This document shows, piece after piece, positions 8,700-16,435 of a stretch of 64,000 bases of DNA. The notes beneath the pieces are model-generated. The model made no database searches, was not told the origin of the DNA, and saw only the letters and a list, made by a program, of their open reading frames with translations. Within the stretch, counting starts at the first letter, position 1. The number at the start of each line of letters is the position of its first letter. Made by a program: the position numbers and the translations under genes. The stretch is from JADFGZ01 sp965222345 (GTDB taxonomy: Bacteria; Acidobacteriota; Terriglobia; 2-12-FULL-54-10), in contig CBDCTS010000007.1 in NCBI GenBank assembly GCA_965222345.1, forward strand, positions 1,302,001-1,366,000, in the 5' to 3' direction.

Positions 8700-9275
8700 G
8701 TGCGAATCAGCAAAGTCTATACTCGCGGCGGGGATGAAGGAAAAACCGGCCTGGCCAGCGGCGCGCGTATCAGCAAGGCTTCCGGGCGCGTCTCGGCATA
8801 CGGAGACGTGGATGAACTGAACTCCTTTCTCGGCTTGGCGCGCGCCCGGATTGCCGACCAAGGGCTTCAGCAACTGCTCGGGCAAATTCAAAACGATCTT
8901 TTCGTCCTCGGCGCCGACCTGGCCACTCCGGTTCCCGATCCCGCTCAGGGCAAAACCGATTCCATGCGCCGTGTCAGCCAGAGTGAGGTCGCAAGTCTCG
9001 AAAGCGCCATCGACCGCTATAACGAGCCGCTCCCGCCCCTGAAGGAGTTCATCCTTCCAGCCGGCAACGAAGCCGGCTCATTGCTGCACGTGGCCCGCGC
9101 CGTAGCGCGCCGAGCCGAGCGCGGAGCGGTTCGGCTATCGGAAGAAGTCGAGGCAGGACGGCTCAACTCGCAGGCGATTATCTACCTCAACCGTCTTTCG
9201 GACCTCTTGTTTGTGCTGGCGAGGGTGGTGAACCGGCAGGGCGGCTCCGAAGAAGTCTTCGCCGAGTTTCGTTAA
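8700..9275 (+). CDS. ATP:cob(I)alamin adenosyltransferase, PduO type
   Basis: This enzyme adenosylates reduced cobalamin to coenzyme B12, as needed by methylmalonyl-CoA mutase. The 191-residue protein shows the PduO-family N-terminus (YTRGGDEGKTGLASG), the GDVDELNSFLG block, FILPAGNEAGSLLHVARAVARRAER near residue 120 (the conserved Arg-rich ATP/cobalamin helix), and YLNRLSDLLFVLAR at the C-terminus. GTG at 8700 is chosen because GGAGGAG (8685-8691) is 8 bases upstream; the alternative GTG at 8691 lies inside the ribosome site. The epimerase and MeaB genes 9 kb away support a role in propionate metabolism. Confidence 0.93.
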   Translation: MRISKVYTRGGDEGKTGLASGARISKASGRVSAYGDVDELNSFLGLARARIADQGLQQLLGQIQNDLFVLGADLATPVPDPAQGKTDSMRRVSQSEVASLESAIDRYNEPLPPLKEFILPAGNEAGSLLHVARAVARRAERGAVRLSEEVEAGRLNSQAIIYLNRLSDLLFVLARVVNRQGGSEEVFAEFR

Positions 9276-9354
9276 CCCTCCCGGCGCGATCTGCTGCCAC
9301 GGCACAAACCCGTTCCTGCCGGTTCTATTCCGCGAAGCCCGGCGGGTAATTTTC

Positions 9355-10506
9355 CTAACCCCAGACCTGAGCCGCAGTCTCCAGCATCACATCCAGCTTG
9401 CGCCATTGGTCATCTTCGCTGAGGGTGTTGCCGGGGATGCTGGAGGCAAACCCGCACTGAGGGCTCAGGGCAATTTGTTCGATGGGAACAAAACGGGCAG
9501 CCTCTTCGATTCGGCGCTTGAGTTGGTCTACCGTCTCAAGCTGACTGACCTTCGTGGTGATGAGACCCAGCACCGCCATTTTTCCCTTCGGCACGTAACG
9601 CAGCGGCTCGAATCCCCCGGCCCGTTCCGTGTCGTATTCCAGGAGAAGACGCTGGTGGTGGAGACTATTGAACAAGGTCTCGGCAATGGCGTCATAAGCG
9701 CCTACTCGATGCCACATGCTTTGCCGGTTGCCCCGGCAGATGTGGACGGCAAAAGTGACGCCGGGGAATCCGGCGATGACGGCGTTGTCGGCCTGAATCG
9801 AGCGCTCCATGTCAACCTTCGGGTCTTCACCCAAGGATCGCATGGCTTCCAGGGAGGTGGCATCAACGTATCTCGTGTATCCGGGCGCGTCGATCTGGAC
9901 GTAGCGACAACCGGCTTCCGCCAGCTCGCTCACGATCCGGCGTTCGATGGCGATGACGTCGGCTAGAAACTCATCAATAGCGGCATAAATGGAGCGCGAC
10001 TTTTCGTAGTTGTACCCCTGGAAAATGCGGTCCACATCGATCAGCGTCACTTTGACCGGGCGATGGGTAAGACTTTGCGCGAAGCGGTACTCTTCGAGTG
10101 GACGATTGGAGAGGAGCCGCAGCCGTTCGGTTACCGGCCTGCGGATAGCGAGGACCGGGTCTGATCCCTTCTTAGGCCGCTTTTCCGCCGGCTCCCGTTG
10201 TCCCTCCAGTGCCGAGAGTATGTCGCTCCAGCGGGCCTTCCATTGTTCTACGCCGGAGACCTCGCCAAAACTCTCCATGAAGTGGAGACGACGAAATTCG
10301 CCGTCGTTGATAACGGGAAGCTGATGCGCGTCCTGGCTGGCGATGATCTTCCGGATTGCCTCATCCTGCACCTGACGCAACTCCTGTTCGCTGGCCAGCC
10401 CCCGAAGGCGCCTTGCGAAGGCCGCTTTCAGTTCGGCAGGCCGCAGAAGGCTCCCAACCTGATCCACCCGCATCGTACGGAGGTCCATCGCAGTTTCAGC
10501 AGACAT
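9355..10506 (-). CDS. MetE-like cobalamin-independent methionine synthase family protein (C-terminal domain only)
   Basis: A 383-residue protein of the Meth_synt_2 class, equivalent to the catalytic half of MetE without the N-terminal substrate-holding domain. The four zinc ligands are recognisable: His and Cys in HICRGN, Glu in LEYDTERAG, and Cys in SPQCGFAS. It begins with DQVGSLLRP, typical of this group. Such short homologues probably transfer methyl groups from a donor other than folate, or act on methylcobalamin or other substrates; the exact reaction is unknown. ATG at 10506 follows GGAGGA; an upstream GTG at 10524 is possible. It converges with the adenosyltransferase gene. Confidence 0.85.
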   Translation of the reverse strand: MSAETAMDLRTMRVDQVGSLLRPAELKAAFARRLRGLASEQELRQVQDEAIRKIIASQDAHQLPVINDGEFRRLHFMESFGEVSGVEQWKARWSDILSALEGQREPAEKRPKKGSDPVLAIRRPVTERLRLLSNRPLEEYRFAQSLTHRPVKVTLIDVDRIFQGYNYEKSRSIYAAIDEFLADVIAIERRIVSELAEAGCRYVQIDAPGYTRYVDATSLEAMRSLGEDPKVDMERSIQADNAVIAGFPGVTFAVHICRGNRQSMWHRVGAYDAIAETLFNSLHHQRLLLEYDTERAGGFEPLRYVPKGKMAVLGLITTKVSQLETVDQLKRRIEEAARFVPIEQIALSPQCGFASSIPGNTLSEDDQWRKLDVMLETAAQVWG

Positions 10507-10721
10507 GCATTTTCCTCCATTCACATGTTCCGGCGAGCCAGCCTGTCGCTATCGGAAAATAAAGTTTGTTCTGAAGACGCTGTTCGCGGCAGCGCAGAGG
10601 GTGAAGGGGCCAAGCGATTCGGCAAAAGCGCCCCATTTCTGTTTGCCTGGAATAAAGATGTTTCGTCTCCCCACGCAATTGGAACCAGGAAGATTCATTT
10701 GCCCTGCCCAGCCGCCGAAGT

Positions 10722-12164
10722 TCAGGAAGCCAAACCTGCGGCGCGGCGGGCGGCCTTGCGGTAACGCTTCATGTCTGCGTGAGCATACGTCGCCAGCCGC
10801 TCGGCGGCGAGCGAGCCTTCGGCGTGGAGCGAGGTGACTTCCCAGAAGCCGCCCAGCTCCGATGCCACCAGGTCCTTGACCAAGTGAATCACCTTGAACC
10901 GCTCTTCTGCGGAAACCTTCTGACTCCCGGCCATATATTTTTCCAGGGCGGCGCGCGTTTCCGCGTTGTTCCAGTCGTGTTCAGAGGGCACCGTAGCGAT
11001 GATCCCTCCGGCGATGTCCTGCACGGCCTTCACCGCTTGGTGGTAGTTGTCGGCAAAAAAGAATTTGGAGGCGTTGCCCACCACTGGGTCGGGATAGCAC
11101 AAACCGGTCAGCGAGTCCGGAATGGCTTTGTGGCAAGCAGCTTCGCTCAACGCCAGGATGCTTTCCGCATACATCACCAGCCAGGCGATTTTGTCCCGCA
11201 CGTGGGCCACCCGCTCGATACCGTTCGCCTCGGCGATCAACTGCGCCGCGCCGGCGAGCAACTCCGCAAACGGATACTTATAAGCAGCCGCCGTGACGCG
11301 GTGGAAGTTGGCGAACATGCCTGCGAGCGGCCCGGCAAACTGCCACTCGCCTTCCAAGAAGATTCGCTCGTCGGGAATGAAGACGTCTTCAAAGATGACC
11401 AACCCTTCCACCATGGCAGCGCGGTTGGCCACCGGATAATCAACCAGCCCTTCCTCCCAAGGGCCGGAGCGGGCGATGATACGGATGCCCTTCGTGTTGG
11501 CGGGGATGGCGAAGGCCACGGCGTAATCGCGGTCCGCCTCCGTCATGGCGCGCGTCGGCAGGACACAAAACTCGTTGGTGTAAGGAGCCGTGGTGATGTG
11601 CGCCTTGGCCCCGTTGACGATCATGCCGCCCTCCACCCGTCGGACTTTTCGCACGTAAAGGTCCGGGTCGGCCTGCTGGGATGGGCGCAGGCTGCGGTTT
11701 CCTTTCACGTCGGTCATGGTGATGGAGATGCTTGAGTCTTCGCGCTGAAGGTGGCGGCGAAACGCGTCTACCCGCTCGGCGTAACGGCTGCCGATCGAGG
11801 CGTCGCAGTGTGCGGCGAGGATGGCCAGTGCGTTGACGGCGTCTGAGCCGCCTTCTTTTGCAAACGGCGGAAACCCGAAACAAATCCGGCTGCCGGTCTC
11901 GACCAGCTTCCTCCGCCGCAGCAAGTCTTCGGGCGATCGGGGCGGCAGAAAGAACCGGCTGAAGGCCTCGCCTTCCGGCGTCTGGACCACGGCCAGTTCC
12001 CGCCACTCGGGCGTCTCGGCCAGCTCATAGTCAACCGCCGAGGAATCGACGCCTATCTTCAGGACCGGATGGGTAGTGACATCCTCCACGCGCTGGCCCT
12101 TGTAGTAAACGACACGGCCATCCTTCAGACTGTTGCGAAATTGCTCCGGAGTTCGCAGTCCCAT
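10722..12164 (-). CDS. 4-hydroxyphenylacetate 3-hydroxylase (HpaB) family flavoprotein
   Basis: A 480-residue protein with the acyl-CoA-dehydrogenase-like fold shared by HpaB monooxygenases and 4-hydroxybutyryl-CoA dehydratases. Family blocks include MTDVKGNRSLRPSQQADPDLY, GAKAHITTAPYTNE, VFIPDERIFL and DIAGGIIATVPSE. Compared from memory with clostridial 4-hydroxybutyryl-CoA dehydratase, three of the four [4Fe-4S] ligands are missing: the CxxxC is reduced to CFGFP and the late Cys is replaced, although the His (ANFHR) remains. It is therefore more likely a flavin monooxygenase or an atypical member than a radical dehydratase. No flavin reductase is adjacent. The ATG follows AGGA and is the natural start. 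Confidence 0.8.
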   Translation of the reverse strand: MGLRTPEQFRNSLKDGRVVYYKGQRVEDVTTHPVLKIGVDSSAVDYELAETPEWRELAVVQTPEGEAFSRFFLPPRSPEDLLRRRKLVETGSRICFGFPPFAKEGGSDAVNALAILAAHCDASIGSRYAERVDAFRRHLQREDSSISITMTDVKGNRSLRPSQQADPDLYVRKVRRVEGGMIVNGAKAHITTAPYTNEFCVLPTRAMTEADRDYAVAFAIPANTKGIRIIARSGPWEEGLVDYPVANRAAMVEGLVIFEDVFIPDERIFLEGEWQFAGPLAGMFANFHRVTAAAYKYPFAELLAGAAQLIAEANGIERVAHVRDKIAWLVMYAESILALSEAACHKAIPDSLTGLCYPDPVVGNASKFFFADNYHQAVKAVQDIAGGIIATVPSEHDWNNAETRAALEKYMAGSQKVSAEERFKVIHLVKDLVASELGGFWEVTSLHAEGSLAAERLATYAHADMKRYRKAARRAAGLAS

Positions 12165-12334
12165 CGAAAGTCCTTTCTTGCTCCCAGGTTGTTATTGGCA
12201 ATCCGAGCCATTTGATGGGGCGCAAGGCTTCGCCTTTATCACCAACGGCTACGGCTCAATCGGGGGTCCCTCTCTGGCGCAGGGCTATCTCGCGGTGGCG
12301 GATTGAGGAGCGCTGTCGAACAGTAACCACATAA

Positions 12335-12375
12335 CGTCAAAAACTGTAGGGGAACCCGGTTCTCCGGGTTTCCCC
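12335..12375 (-). terminator. Rho-independent terminator of the DUF433/DUF5615 pair
   Basis: Read on the minus strand, CCGGGTTTCCCC is the plus-strand form of a stem pairing with GGGGAACCCGG (12349-12375, one bulge, 4-base loop). It is followed by TACAGTTTTTGAC. It begins seven bases after the toxin stop codon. Confidence 0.7.
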
Positions 12376-12381
12376 GTTAGT

Positions 12382-12831
12382 TCAATCGATATCGTATCTG
12401 CCCACCTGCCCGTTCCGGTAAATCCCGGCCACGAATGGAGCGGCTGTCTTTTTTGCTAAGGAGACGATCTTCCTTTTCCTCTTGACCAACAACTCGGCGA
12501 TCTCCAACCCCGTCGTTTCTTTTGCCCGAACGACTATAACGCGTGCCGAATACTTCTTGATGGAATTGATCTCGGCGGCCCGATAGAGGATGTTTTTGTC
12601 CTTCGTGAGCGCAACCCAACCATTCTGGCCAACAAGTTCGATCCAAGCCTCGTCCGGGGCGTCTGCTGGAAGGTGATCGTCGTGTACCTCAACATTCATC
12701 CCTGCCGAACGAAGTTTTTCGGCGATAACGTGCTTTCCGAGGTTACGATCCAAGAAAAGAACAAGCTCTTCACGCTGCCATTCGGAGTTCGCATCGGATT
12801 GCTTCCTCGATTTCCGCCTCTTCGCGCTCAT
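12382..12831 (-). CDS. DUF5615 PIN-like protein, probable toxin of a toxin-antitoxin pair
   Basis: A 149-residue protein whose core (LVLFLDRNLG, later EAWIELVGQNGWVALTKDKN) matches the DUF5615/Mut7-C-like PIN fold. The acidic residues in LFLDRN and TKDKN correspond to the metal-binding positions of this nuclease-like family. The first ~20 residues are basic and low in conservation, so translation may begin later. It overlaps the end of the upstream DUF433 gene by 62 bases, which indicates tight coupling. This pairing is a widespread, poorly characterised toxin-antitoxin type; RNase activity is inferred from the fold only. Confidence 0.7.
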   Translation of the reverse strand: MSAKRRKSRKQSDANSEWQREELVLFLDRNLGKHVIAEKLRSAGMNVEVHDDHLPADAPDEAWIELVGQNGWVALTKDKNILYRAAEINSIKKYSARVIVVRAKETTGLEIAELLVKRKRKIVSLAKKTAAPFVAGIYRNGQVGRYDID

Positions 12832-13441
12832 AGTCTCGCACTAATGTGTTGACCGAATCACCCGCTTTATAGCGCTCAGCGATAATCTGGGTGGCAATCC
12901 CAGTGCCCTTAATGACAGGCCGTCCAGCGGATAGTGCCGGGTCTATGACGACCATCGACGGCGCGTTTTCTATGGAATTTCTAGTGAATGGATAGAGCTT
13001 GATAGGCACGCCCCTGGCGTCCCGATCAATCCGCTTCAGGGCGGCACTGATGATGTCTCGCATGGCCATCTGGCCATCTTGACTGATATTGATCAATTGA
13101 CCGTATTGTTCGGCGAACAGGTTCAAGCCATCCGTTTGCAGTTCTCTGCTGAGCAAAGGGTGAATGTGTTGTGACTCTGGCAGAAGGGTTTTAACCAAGT
13201 ACTGGATAGCCTTTCGTACCTTTGGCATCGCAACGACATGTTTCCGTCGTATAGTGGAGAGAACATGAAGTTCTGTGAGATTTAAAAATGAAAGCAGGGT
13301 TCGTGAGGACCGGGGCACCTTAATGAGTGGCTGGTGGCCGCCTTGGCCTACCGACCAATAGCGAACTGTTGCTTCCGGTACAATAAGGTAACGCGCCACC
13401 TCCGAAACGGTGTAGGCAGGCAGTTCTCGGGGATCATCCAT
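12770..13441 (-). CDS. MerR-like HTH plus DUF433 protein, probable antitoxin
   Basis: A 223-residue protein. The N-terminal part (AYTVSEVARYLIVPEATVRYWSVG, residues 9-32) is a MerR-type helix-turn-helix. The C-terminal part, from about residue 155, carries the DUF433 signature (IDPALSAGRPVIKGTGIATQIIAERYKAGDSV). DUF433 proteins are the usual partner of DUF5615 and are thought to be VapB-like antitoxins. The extra N-terminal DNA-binding domain suggests it autoregulates the operon. It is first in the pair and overlaps the next gene. Confidence 0.72.
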   Translation of the reverse strand: MDDPRELPAYTVSEVARYLIVPEATVRYWSVGQGGHQPLIKVPRSSRTLLSFLNLTELHVLSTIRRKHVVAMPKVRKAIQYLVKTLLPESQHIHPLLSRELQTDGLNLFAEQYGQLINISQDGQMAMRDIISAALKRIDRDARGVPIKLYPFTRNSIENAPSMVVIDPALSAGRPVIKGTGIATQIIAERYKAGDSVNTLVRDYEREEAEIEEAIRCELRMAA

Positions 13442-13678
13442 ATCTCTGCCTCCCTCTCCTGGTGCTCTCTAGGTTTGGGTTTACGCCCGTCCCGGAATGT
13501 GATTATGATTGCTTTCTGGATTTCCCCGACACAAAAAAACAACCGCAATAGAGGATTTTCCGACAAAAGAAGATCAAAGGCAAGTTAAATCCAACGAGGG
13601 AGAAGCAGAAGTTGAGTGGAGGTGTTTATCCCACCAAGTCCCGATACCGTAACCGCTTCCCATCCAGGCTCCGTACCA

Positions 13679-13869
13679 TTATAAGCAGGCGACAAGCGGC
13701 TGGCAGGTGAGCGGGGCGGTTTTGACGATCCGAGACAGCGTATCCCGGAATATGTGAAAGGGTTGTCGCGGTTGTTGAATCGCCACTGCATCTCTTCTAA
13801 GTAGCGACCCAGATGCTTCACGCTCATTTTATGGAAGGCGCCAATAATATAACGGCAGGAATGCACCTT
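13679..13869 (-). pseudogene. IS1595-family transposase remnant (C-terminal end, frameshifted)
   Basis: On the minus strand, just after the kinase stop, one frame reads IIGAFHKMSVKHLGRYLEEM and then QWRFNNRDNP. A neighbouring frame continues HIFRDTLSRIVKTAPLTCQP and ends at a TAA at 13679-13681. Together these are the characteristic C-terminus of IS1595-type transposases (FH-VS-KHL-RYL-E, RFN-R, FRDTL), broken by a frameshift. The catalytic part is gone, cut off at or near the kinase gene end. It is a fossil insertion with no recognisable inverted repeats. Confidence 0.75.
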
Positions 13870-13870
13870 G

Positions 13871-14785
13871 CTAATCAAACTGAACCAGGCGCCGGAACTG
13901 CTGGAACCGGGCGTCGATCTGCTCCCGGCTGAGCTGACGCAGGCGCTCCAGGCCAAACTTTTCCACAGCGAAGCTGCCCATCACTGAGCCATAGATCATC
14001 GCGCGGTGAAAGTCGTTCGCCTCCCCGCCATCGGCCGCGGCGCCGCAGGAGGCAAGGTATCCCATGAAACCGCCTGCAAAGCTGTCTCCGGCTCCGGTCG
14101 GGTCGAAGACTTCCTCCAACGGCAGCGCGGGGGCGCAGAAAACCTCTTTTTTCCGAAACATCGTGGCCCCGTTGTCTCCCCGCTTGATCACCACGGTCGA
14201 GGGCCCTATGGCAAGAATCGCGCGGGCCGCCTTCAACAGGTTGTACTCTCCGCTGAACTGGCGGGCTTCCGAATCATTGATAATGACTGCGTGCAACCCT
14301 CGCAGGGTGTTTTCGAGTTCCGCCCGTTTCCCTTCGATCCAGAAATTCATGGTGTCGCCCGCGATGAGGGCAGGAGCCTCCATCTGTCCCTGCACCAGTG
14401 ATTGCAACTCCGGGTCAATGTTGCCCAGAAACAGATAAGGAGATTTGCGGTAATGCGGGGGCAGCTTGGGCTGGAACGAGGCGAAGACATTCAACTGGGT
14501 GTCGAGCGTCGTGCGCTCGTTCATGTCCTGGTTGTATTCGCCCGACCAGAAAAACGTTTTTCCGGCAACGCGCTCCAGCCCTGCGGTGCCGACGTTGCGT
14601 TCCTTGAAGACGCTGTGGTGCTCCTCTCCGAAGTCGTCCCCCACCACGCCCACCACCTGCACCTGGGTGAAGTAGCTGGCCGCTACGGAAAAGTAAGTGG
14701 CTGAGCCGCCCAGCATTCGGTCCACTTTCCCTCGCGGGCTGCGCACCGCATCGAAAGCAACCGATCCTACGACTAACAATGTCAC
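13871..14785 (-). CDS. PfkB-family sugar/nucleoside kinase
   Basis: A 304-residue ribokinase-type enzyme. It has the glycine-rich N-terminal pattern (MLGGSATYFSVAA), a central N-D-E-A-R motif (INDSEARQFSG), and the C-terminal signature DPTGAGDSFAGGF whose Asp is the catalytic base. It lies 25 bases downstream of the MTA phosphorylase gene on the same strand, so it probably acts on a product of that enzyme or on a nucleoside. 5-methylthioribose or adenosine-type substrates are reasonable guesses but not proven. The ATG matches the usual family start (MTLLVVGSVAFD). Confidence 0.85.
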   Translation of the reverse strand: MTLLVVGSVAFDAVRSPRGKVDRMLGGSATYFSVAASYFTQVQVVGVVGDDFGEEHHSVFKERNVGTAGLERVAGKTFFWSGEYNQDMNERTTLDTQLNVFASFQPKLPPHYRKSPYLFLGNIDPELQSLVQGQMEAPALIAGDTMNFWIEGKRAELENTLRGLHAVIINDSEARQFSGEYNLLKAARAILAIGPSTVVIKRGDNGATMFRKKEVFCAPALPLEEVFDPTGAGDSFAGGFMGYLASCGAAADGGEANDFHRAMIYGSVMGSFAVEKFGLERLRQLSREQIDARFQQFRRLVQFD

Positions 14786-14810
14786 GAATTCGCTCCTAAA
14801 GGCATTTTAG

Positions 14811-15674
14811 CTATGAAAGATATTTGCCGACCAGCAACTCAAACTTTTTCCGGGTCGCGGGAGCAATTGCGGCGCGGTCGGTGATGATGGAAGCCGCCAG
14901 AGCCGAGCCGCAACCGCAGGAGCGCTCAGCCGGCATTCCTTCGATTGCCCGCAACAGCACCTGGGTGGCATGTTCCGAGTTTTTCAACAAATTGGCGATT
15001 ATCTCCTGGACGGTGACGGCGTCGTGACCCGGATGCCAGCAGTCGTAATCGGTTACCATCGCCACTGTGACGTAACAGAGCTCCGCCTCCCGCGCCAGCT
15101 TGGCCTCCTGCAGGTTGGTCATCCCAATCACGTCCATTCCCCAGGACCGGTAAACGTTGGATTCCGCCTTGGTGGAGAACGCAGGACCCTCCATGCAGAG
15201 ATAGGTGCCGCCGCGAGTGGCAGTTACGCCCGCATCCCGGCAAGCCGCTTCCAAAACGCCGAGCAGCACGGGGCAGACCGGATCGGCAAAGGAGACGTGA
15301 ACCACCAAGCCGTCGCCGAAAAACGTGGAGCGGCGCTGGCGGGTGCGGTCATAAAACTGGTCCGGCAGGACGAACGACAAGGGCTTGTGCTCCTCCTTCA
15401 ACGATCCCACGGCGCTGAAGGAGATGATGCGCTCTACGCCGAGCATCCGGAAGCCGTAAATGTTGGCCCGGAAATTCATGTCCGATGGCAGAATTCGATG
15501 CCCTCGCCCGTGCCGGGCCAGAAAGGCGATCCGCTTGCCTTGCAAGGTGCCGAGCATGTACTTGTCCGAGGGAGCACCCCAAGGGGTGTCGAGAGAAACC
15601 TCTTCCACGCTCTCCAGGCCAGGCACTGAATACAGGCCGCTTCCTCCGATGATTCCTATTTCCGCTTGTGCCAT
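14811..15674 (-). CDS. mtnP: S-methyl-5'-thioadenosine phosphorylase
   Basis: MTAP cleaves methylthioadenosine with phosphate to adenine and 5-methylthioribose-1-phosphate in the methionine salvage path. The 287-residue sequence shows the purine nucleoside phosphorylase family-2 pattern: IGIIGGSGLYSV at the N-terminus, RHGRGHRILPSDMNFRANIY, the CMEGPAFSTKAES block and IGMTNLQEAKLAREAELCY. It starts the two-gene unit with the PfkB kinase. The family also contains enzymes acting on inosine or adenosine, so substrate preference is likely but not certain. Confidence 0.92.
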   Translation of the reverse strand: MAQAEIGIIGGSGLYSVPGLESVEEVSLDTPWGAPSDKYMLGTLQGKRIAFLARHGRGHRILPSDMNFRANIYGFRMLGVERIISFSAVGSLKEEHKPLSFVLPDQFYDRTRQRRSTFFGDGLVVHVSFADPVCPVLLGVLEAACRDAGVTATRGGTYLCMEGPAFSTKAESNVYRSWGMDVIGMTNLQEAKLAREAELCYVTVAMVTDYDCWHPGHDAVTVQEIIANLLKNSEHATQVLLRAIEGMPAERSCGCGSALAASIITDRAAIAPATRKKFELLVGKYLS

Positions 15675-15765
15675 TTATTCCGGGTCCTCTCCTTCCGTCC
15701 ACGCAACTTTCTCAACGCCACTGGCTTTGCACCCGTGAACCTCGGCGCGGCAAGACGTGGCCAGC

Positions 15766-16008
15766 CTATTTCCCGTCGTTGGCTTTCTGTTCTAGCTTGG
15801 CTCGACTCATTGTTTTTTGCCCGCGCCGCTTTGCGATGAGCTTCCAAAACTTGTCGCTACTGCCAAGCTCCAGTTGTTCTCGATCCATCCCTTCCACGCC
15901 AACCAGGAGCGCTATGGGGCTACCCTTCCGAGTGATGACCAAGCGTTCCTGCTGGGCCTGTCTGACGCACGATTCAAAATCCGCCTTCTCCACGTTAATC
16001 TGCCTCAT
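15766..16008 (-). CDS. Phd/YefM-type antitoxin
   Basis: An 80-residue protein with the Phd/YefM N-terminal pattern (INVEKADFESCVRQAQQERLVITRKGSPIALLVG written as successive blocks), an N-terminal dimer and DNA-binding domain followed by a charged, probably flexible tail. It would neutralise the RelE/ParE-like protein encoded just upstream. The toxin precedes the antitoxin here, the reverse of the usual order, and the two overlap by ATGA. Confidence 0.8.
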   Translation of the reverse strand: MRQINVEKADFESCVRQAQQERLVITRKGSPIALLVGVEGMDREQLELGSSDKFWKLIAKRRGQKTMSRAKLEQKANDGK

Positions 16009-16304
16009 AGAATCTCCTCAGTTCTCTTGTGTGGCGGTTTGTGCCGAATTGCTCGGATGATTACAGTCGATTCCGCCTCGTCCACATCATAGAAAACCCG
16101 ATACTCCCCGATGCGCAGTTCCCAAACAGGGTCCAAATGATCCCAGGGAGGAACTAAACCCACAATGATTTTCCGGTTGCGAGTCTGCCGGGTCGCTTCT
16201 TGTTTCAATTGTACTTCAATCCGATCCAGGAGCTTTGCGCGCCGGTTCGCACGCAGGCGTCCAAGATCATCCGCGACACCCGTTGAATATGTAATCTGGT
16301 ACAC
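16005..16304 (-). CDS. RelE/ParE-family toxin
   Basis: A 99-residue basic protein of the RelE/ParE fold: YQITYSTGVADDLGRL, a helical RRAKLLDRIEVQL segment, VWELRIGEYRVFYDVDE (the conserved R-IG-YRV-Y strand), and a C-terminal VIIRAIRHK. Members either cut mRNA in the ribosome or poison gyrase; the sequence does not settle which. It is first in the operon. Its start lies 34 bases after the attC-like site on the same strand, so the pair may itself sit in a former integron cassette. Confidence 0.82.
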   Translation of the reverse strand: MYQITYSTGVADDLGRLRANRRAKLLDRIEVQLKQEATRQTRNRKIIVGLVPPWDHLDPVWELRIGEYRVFYDVDEAESTVIIRAIRHKPPHKRTEEIL

Positions 16305-16337
16305 AACTTTTCTGAACTTGCATCACATCACGGAAAT

Positions 16338-16435
16338 GCGTAACGAATCTGGCGTTCAGCTGCGCCGAGCGCGCCACGAGGCAGTTGAGTGAACCAAACG
16401 GCGTGCTTGCGGTCGGCTGCAAGCGGTTGTTAGGC
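16338..16435 (-). repeat. attC-like integron recombination site
   Basis: Minus strand, 98 bases. It opens with GCCTAAC (16435-16429, perfect RYYYAAC R'' box) and closes with GTTACGC (16344-16338, GTTRRRY with one mismatch). In between lie an L''-like stretch (CTTGCAGCCGAC) and an L'-like stretch (CTCGGC, then CAGCTGAACGCCAG), which are partly complementary. The TAA stop of the gene before it falls inside GCCTAAC, the usual arrangement of cassette genes. No integrase gene is in the window. Confidence 0.6.

Noticed and set aside
12183..12306. Short plus-strand frame reading FITNGYGSIGGPS and a stop
   Set aside because: About 40 codons, no start or ribosome site, no family match. Possibly a fossil, but not supportable.
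15690..15765. Possible second attC site after the Phd antitoxin
   Set aside because: GTTGAGA misses the final pyrimidine and no RYYYAAC box exists at the antitoxin stop, so the second cassette boundary is not claimed.
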